From NCBI GenBank assembly GCA_902635545.1, contig CACPOL010000002.1, forward strand, positions 94,617 to 158,616: a stretch of DNA of 64,000 nucleotides, in the 5' to 3' direction. This stretch comes from an uncultured Pelagibacteraceae bacterium (lineage in GTDB: Bacteria > Pseudomonadota > Alphaproteobacteria > Pelagibacterales > Pelagibacteraceae). This document shows, in pieces, positions 62,535 to 64,000 of the stretch (position 1 is the first letter of the stretch; each line of letters opens with the position of its first letter). The notes under the pieces were generated by a model, which saw nothing but the letters and a program-made list of their open reading frames with translations, had not been told where the DNA came from and searched no databases. A program made the position numbers and the translations under genes.

Positions 62535-63788
62535 ATGAAAAAATTAGAAGTCTTTGGAGCAAATAAGCTCAGAGGACAAATAAAAATATCTGGTTCTAAA
62601 AACGCATCGTTACCAATTCTTGCTGCAACTCTTTTATCTAATAAAAAAGTTTTTTTGACAAATTTACCAAAAGTAAATGACATAGAGACAATGTTATTAG
62701 TTTTAAAATCTTTAGGATCATTTGTTAAAAGATATAAAGATCAATTAATCATAGATAATTATAATCAAAAAAAAAAATTTGCCTCATACAATTTAGTAAA
62801 AACAATGAGAGCTGGCATATTGGTTCTAGGACCTCTTTTAGCAAAGCTAGGAGAAGCAAAAGTATCCTTACCGGGAGGATGTGCAATAGGAACTAGACCA
62901 ATAGATATCCATTTAAAAGCTTTGTCAAAACTTGGAGTAAAATATAAAATCATTCAAGGTTATGTTTATGCGAAAGCACCAAATGGTCTAGTAGGAGCAA
63001 AAATAAAGTTTTCTAAAATTTCTGTTGGAGCAACGGAAAATCTAATTATTGCCGCATGTTTCGCAAAAGGTATAACAATTTTATCAAACTGTGCAATCGA
63101 ACCAGAAATATGTGATCTAGTAAATTTTTTAAAAAAAATGGGATGCAATTTAAAATGGATTTCAAAAAGGTCTATTAAAATTCAAGGAGTAGAAAAAACT
63201 AATGAGGTAACTTATAATGTTATGGCAGATCGAATTGAGGCAGGCACTTATTTGATAGCTGGTGCTTTAACAGGGGGTAACCTTAAAATAAAAGGTATTG
63301 AACCCAAAATAATTAAAACAGAAATTAAAATTTTAAAAAAGATAGGAGTAAAAATAAAAGAAAAGAAAAATGAAATAAATATTTTGGAGACAAAAAAAAT
63401 TAAAAATATAAATATTAAAACTGCACCTTACCCAGGATTTCCAACAGATTTGCAAGCACAAATTATGGTACTACTATGCAAAGCAAATAAAAAATCTTTT
63501 ATTAAAGAGGAAATTTTCGAAAATAGATTTATGCATGTAGCTGAGCTTAATAGAATGGGTGCTAAGATTTCTATAAAAGGTAATAAAGCTATTGTCGAGG
63601 GAAAAATAAAATTTGCAGCGGCAGAATTAATGGCAACTGATTTAAGGGCCTCTGTGTCATTAATACTTGCTGCTTTGAGTGCAAATGGAAAATCAGTGAT
63701 TAATAGAATCTATCATCTAGATAGAGGTTATGAAAATATTGAAAAAAAACTGAAGAAGGTTGGTGCAAATATACGAAGAGTAAATTAG
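62535..63788 (+). CDS. murA: UDP-N-acetylglucosamine 1-carboxyvinyltransferase
   Basis: GQIKISGSKNASLPILAATLLS; SLPGGCAIGTRPIDIHLKAL; APYPGFPTDLQAQ; DLRASVSLILAAL. Confidence 0.97.
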   Translation: MKKLEVFGANKLRGQIKISGSKNASLPILAATLLSNKKVFLTNLPKVNDIETMLLVLKSLGSFVKRYKDQLIIDNYNQKKKFASYNLVKTMRAGILVLGPLLAKLGEAKVSLPGGCAIGTRPIDIHLKALSKLGVKYKIIQGYVYAKAPNGLVGAKIKFSKISVGATENLIIAACFAKGITILSNCAIEPEICDLVNFLKKMGCNLKWISKRSIKIQGVEKTNEVTYNVMADRIEAGTYLIAGALTGGNLKIKGIEPKIIKTEIKILKKIGVKIKEKKNEINILETKKIKNINIKTAPYPGFPTDLQAQIMVLLCKANKKSFIKEEIFENRFMHVAELNRMGAKISIKGNKAIVEGKIKFAAAELMATDLRASVSLILAALSANGKSVINRIYHLDRGYENIEKKLKKVGANIRRVN

Positions 63789-64000
63789 TGAATAAAAAAT
63801 ATTTAGCAAAAATCATAGCAACTGATCATGAAGGATTACAATTAATTTCTGCTTTTTGTGCAGAAGCTAAAGTAAAAACTGCTGATATAAAATATTTGAA
63901 AAAAAACAAAGTTTTTATCATGTCCTTAACAAGAAGTATGAACGAAGGTGATAATACTAAGAACATAAATAGTATTTGTAAATTTGATTTTGTTGATAAA
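63788..64000 (+). CDS. DUF2948 family protein, 3'-truncated by window edge, GTG start
   Basis: MNKKYLAKIIATDHEGLQLISAFCAEAKVKTADIKYLKKNKVFIMSLTR...; open to base 64000; 1-nt overlap with murA; typical alphaproteobacterial murA neighbour. Confidence 0.75.
   Translation, partial: MNKKYLAKIIATDHEGLQLISAFCAEAKVKTADIKYLKKNKVFIMSLTRSMNEGDNTKNINSICKFDFVDK

Overview
This AT-rich 64 kb window looks like a chromosomal segment of a streamlined marine alphaproteobacterium, most likely SAR11/Pelagibacterales. That placement rests on gene content, gene order, composition and very tight packing; no search was run. Core blocks: a TAXI-TRAP transporter, thiolase plus a pyruvate dehydrogenase E1-E2 pair, gltD-gltB, thrS-infC-rpmI-rplT-pheS-pheT-lepA, gyrB-regB-like kinase, cobT-cobS-Jdomain-bolA, aroB-aroK, def-fmt-truA, rpmH-rnpA-yidD-yidC-argB-HAD-dapD-dapE-HDAC-SET (minus strand) and dcd-murA-DUF2948. 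Two glycan/surface regions sit next to tRNA genes: about 29.7-37.6 kb (contains tRNA-Ser) and about 57.9-61.5 kb (ends at tRNA-Thr). I see three tRNAs (Arg-ACG, Ser-GGA, Thr-GGT) and no rRNA, CRISPR, IS element or prophage. The most unusual observation is a rearranged pyruvate dehydrogenase: a complete N-terminal lipoyl domain is fused to a homodimeric AceE-type E1, while the adjacent E2 has no lipoyl domain. Other leads: adjacent HDAC-family and SET-domain genes, a GyrB lacking the long proteobacterial C-terminal insert, a RegB-like kinase with an altered H-box, an orphan CobS/CobT pair, a C-methyltransferase lacking its N-terminal Zn-binding region, two tiny ORFs absent from the ORF track, and interlocked convergent stop codons.
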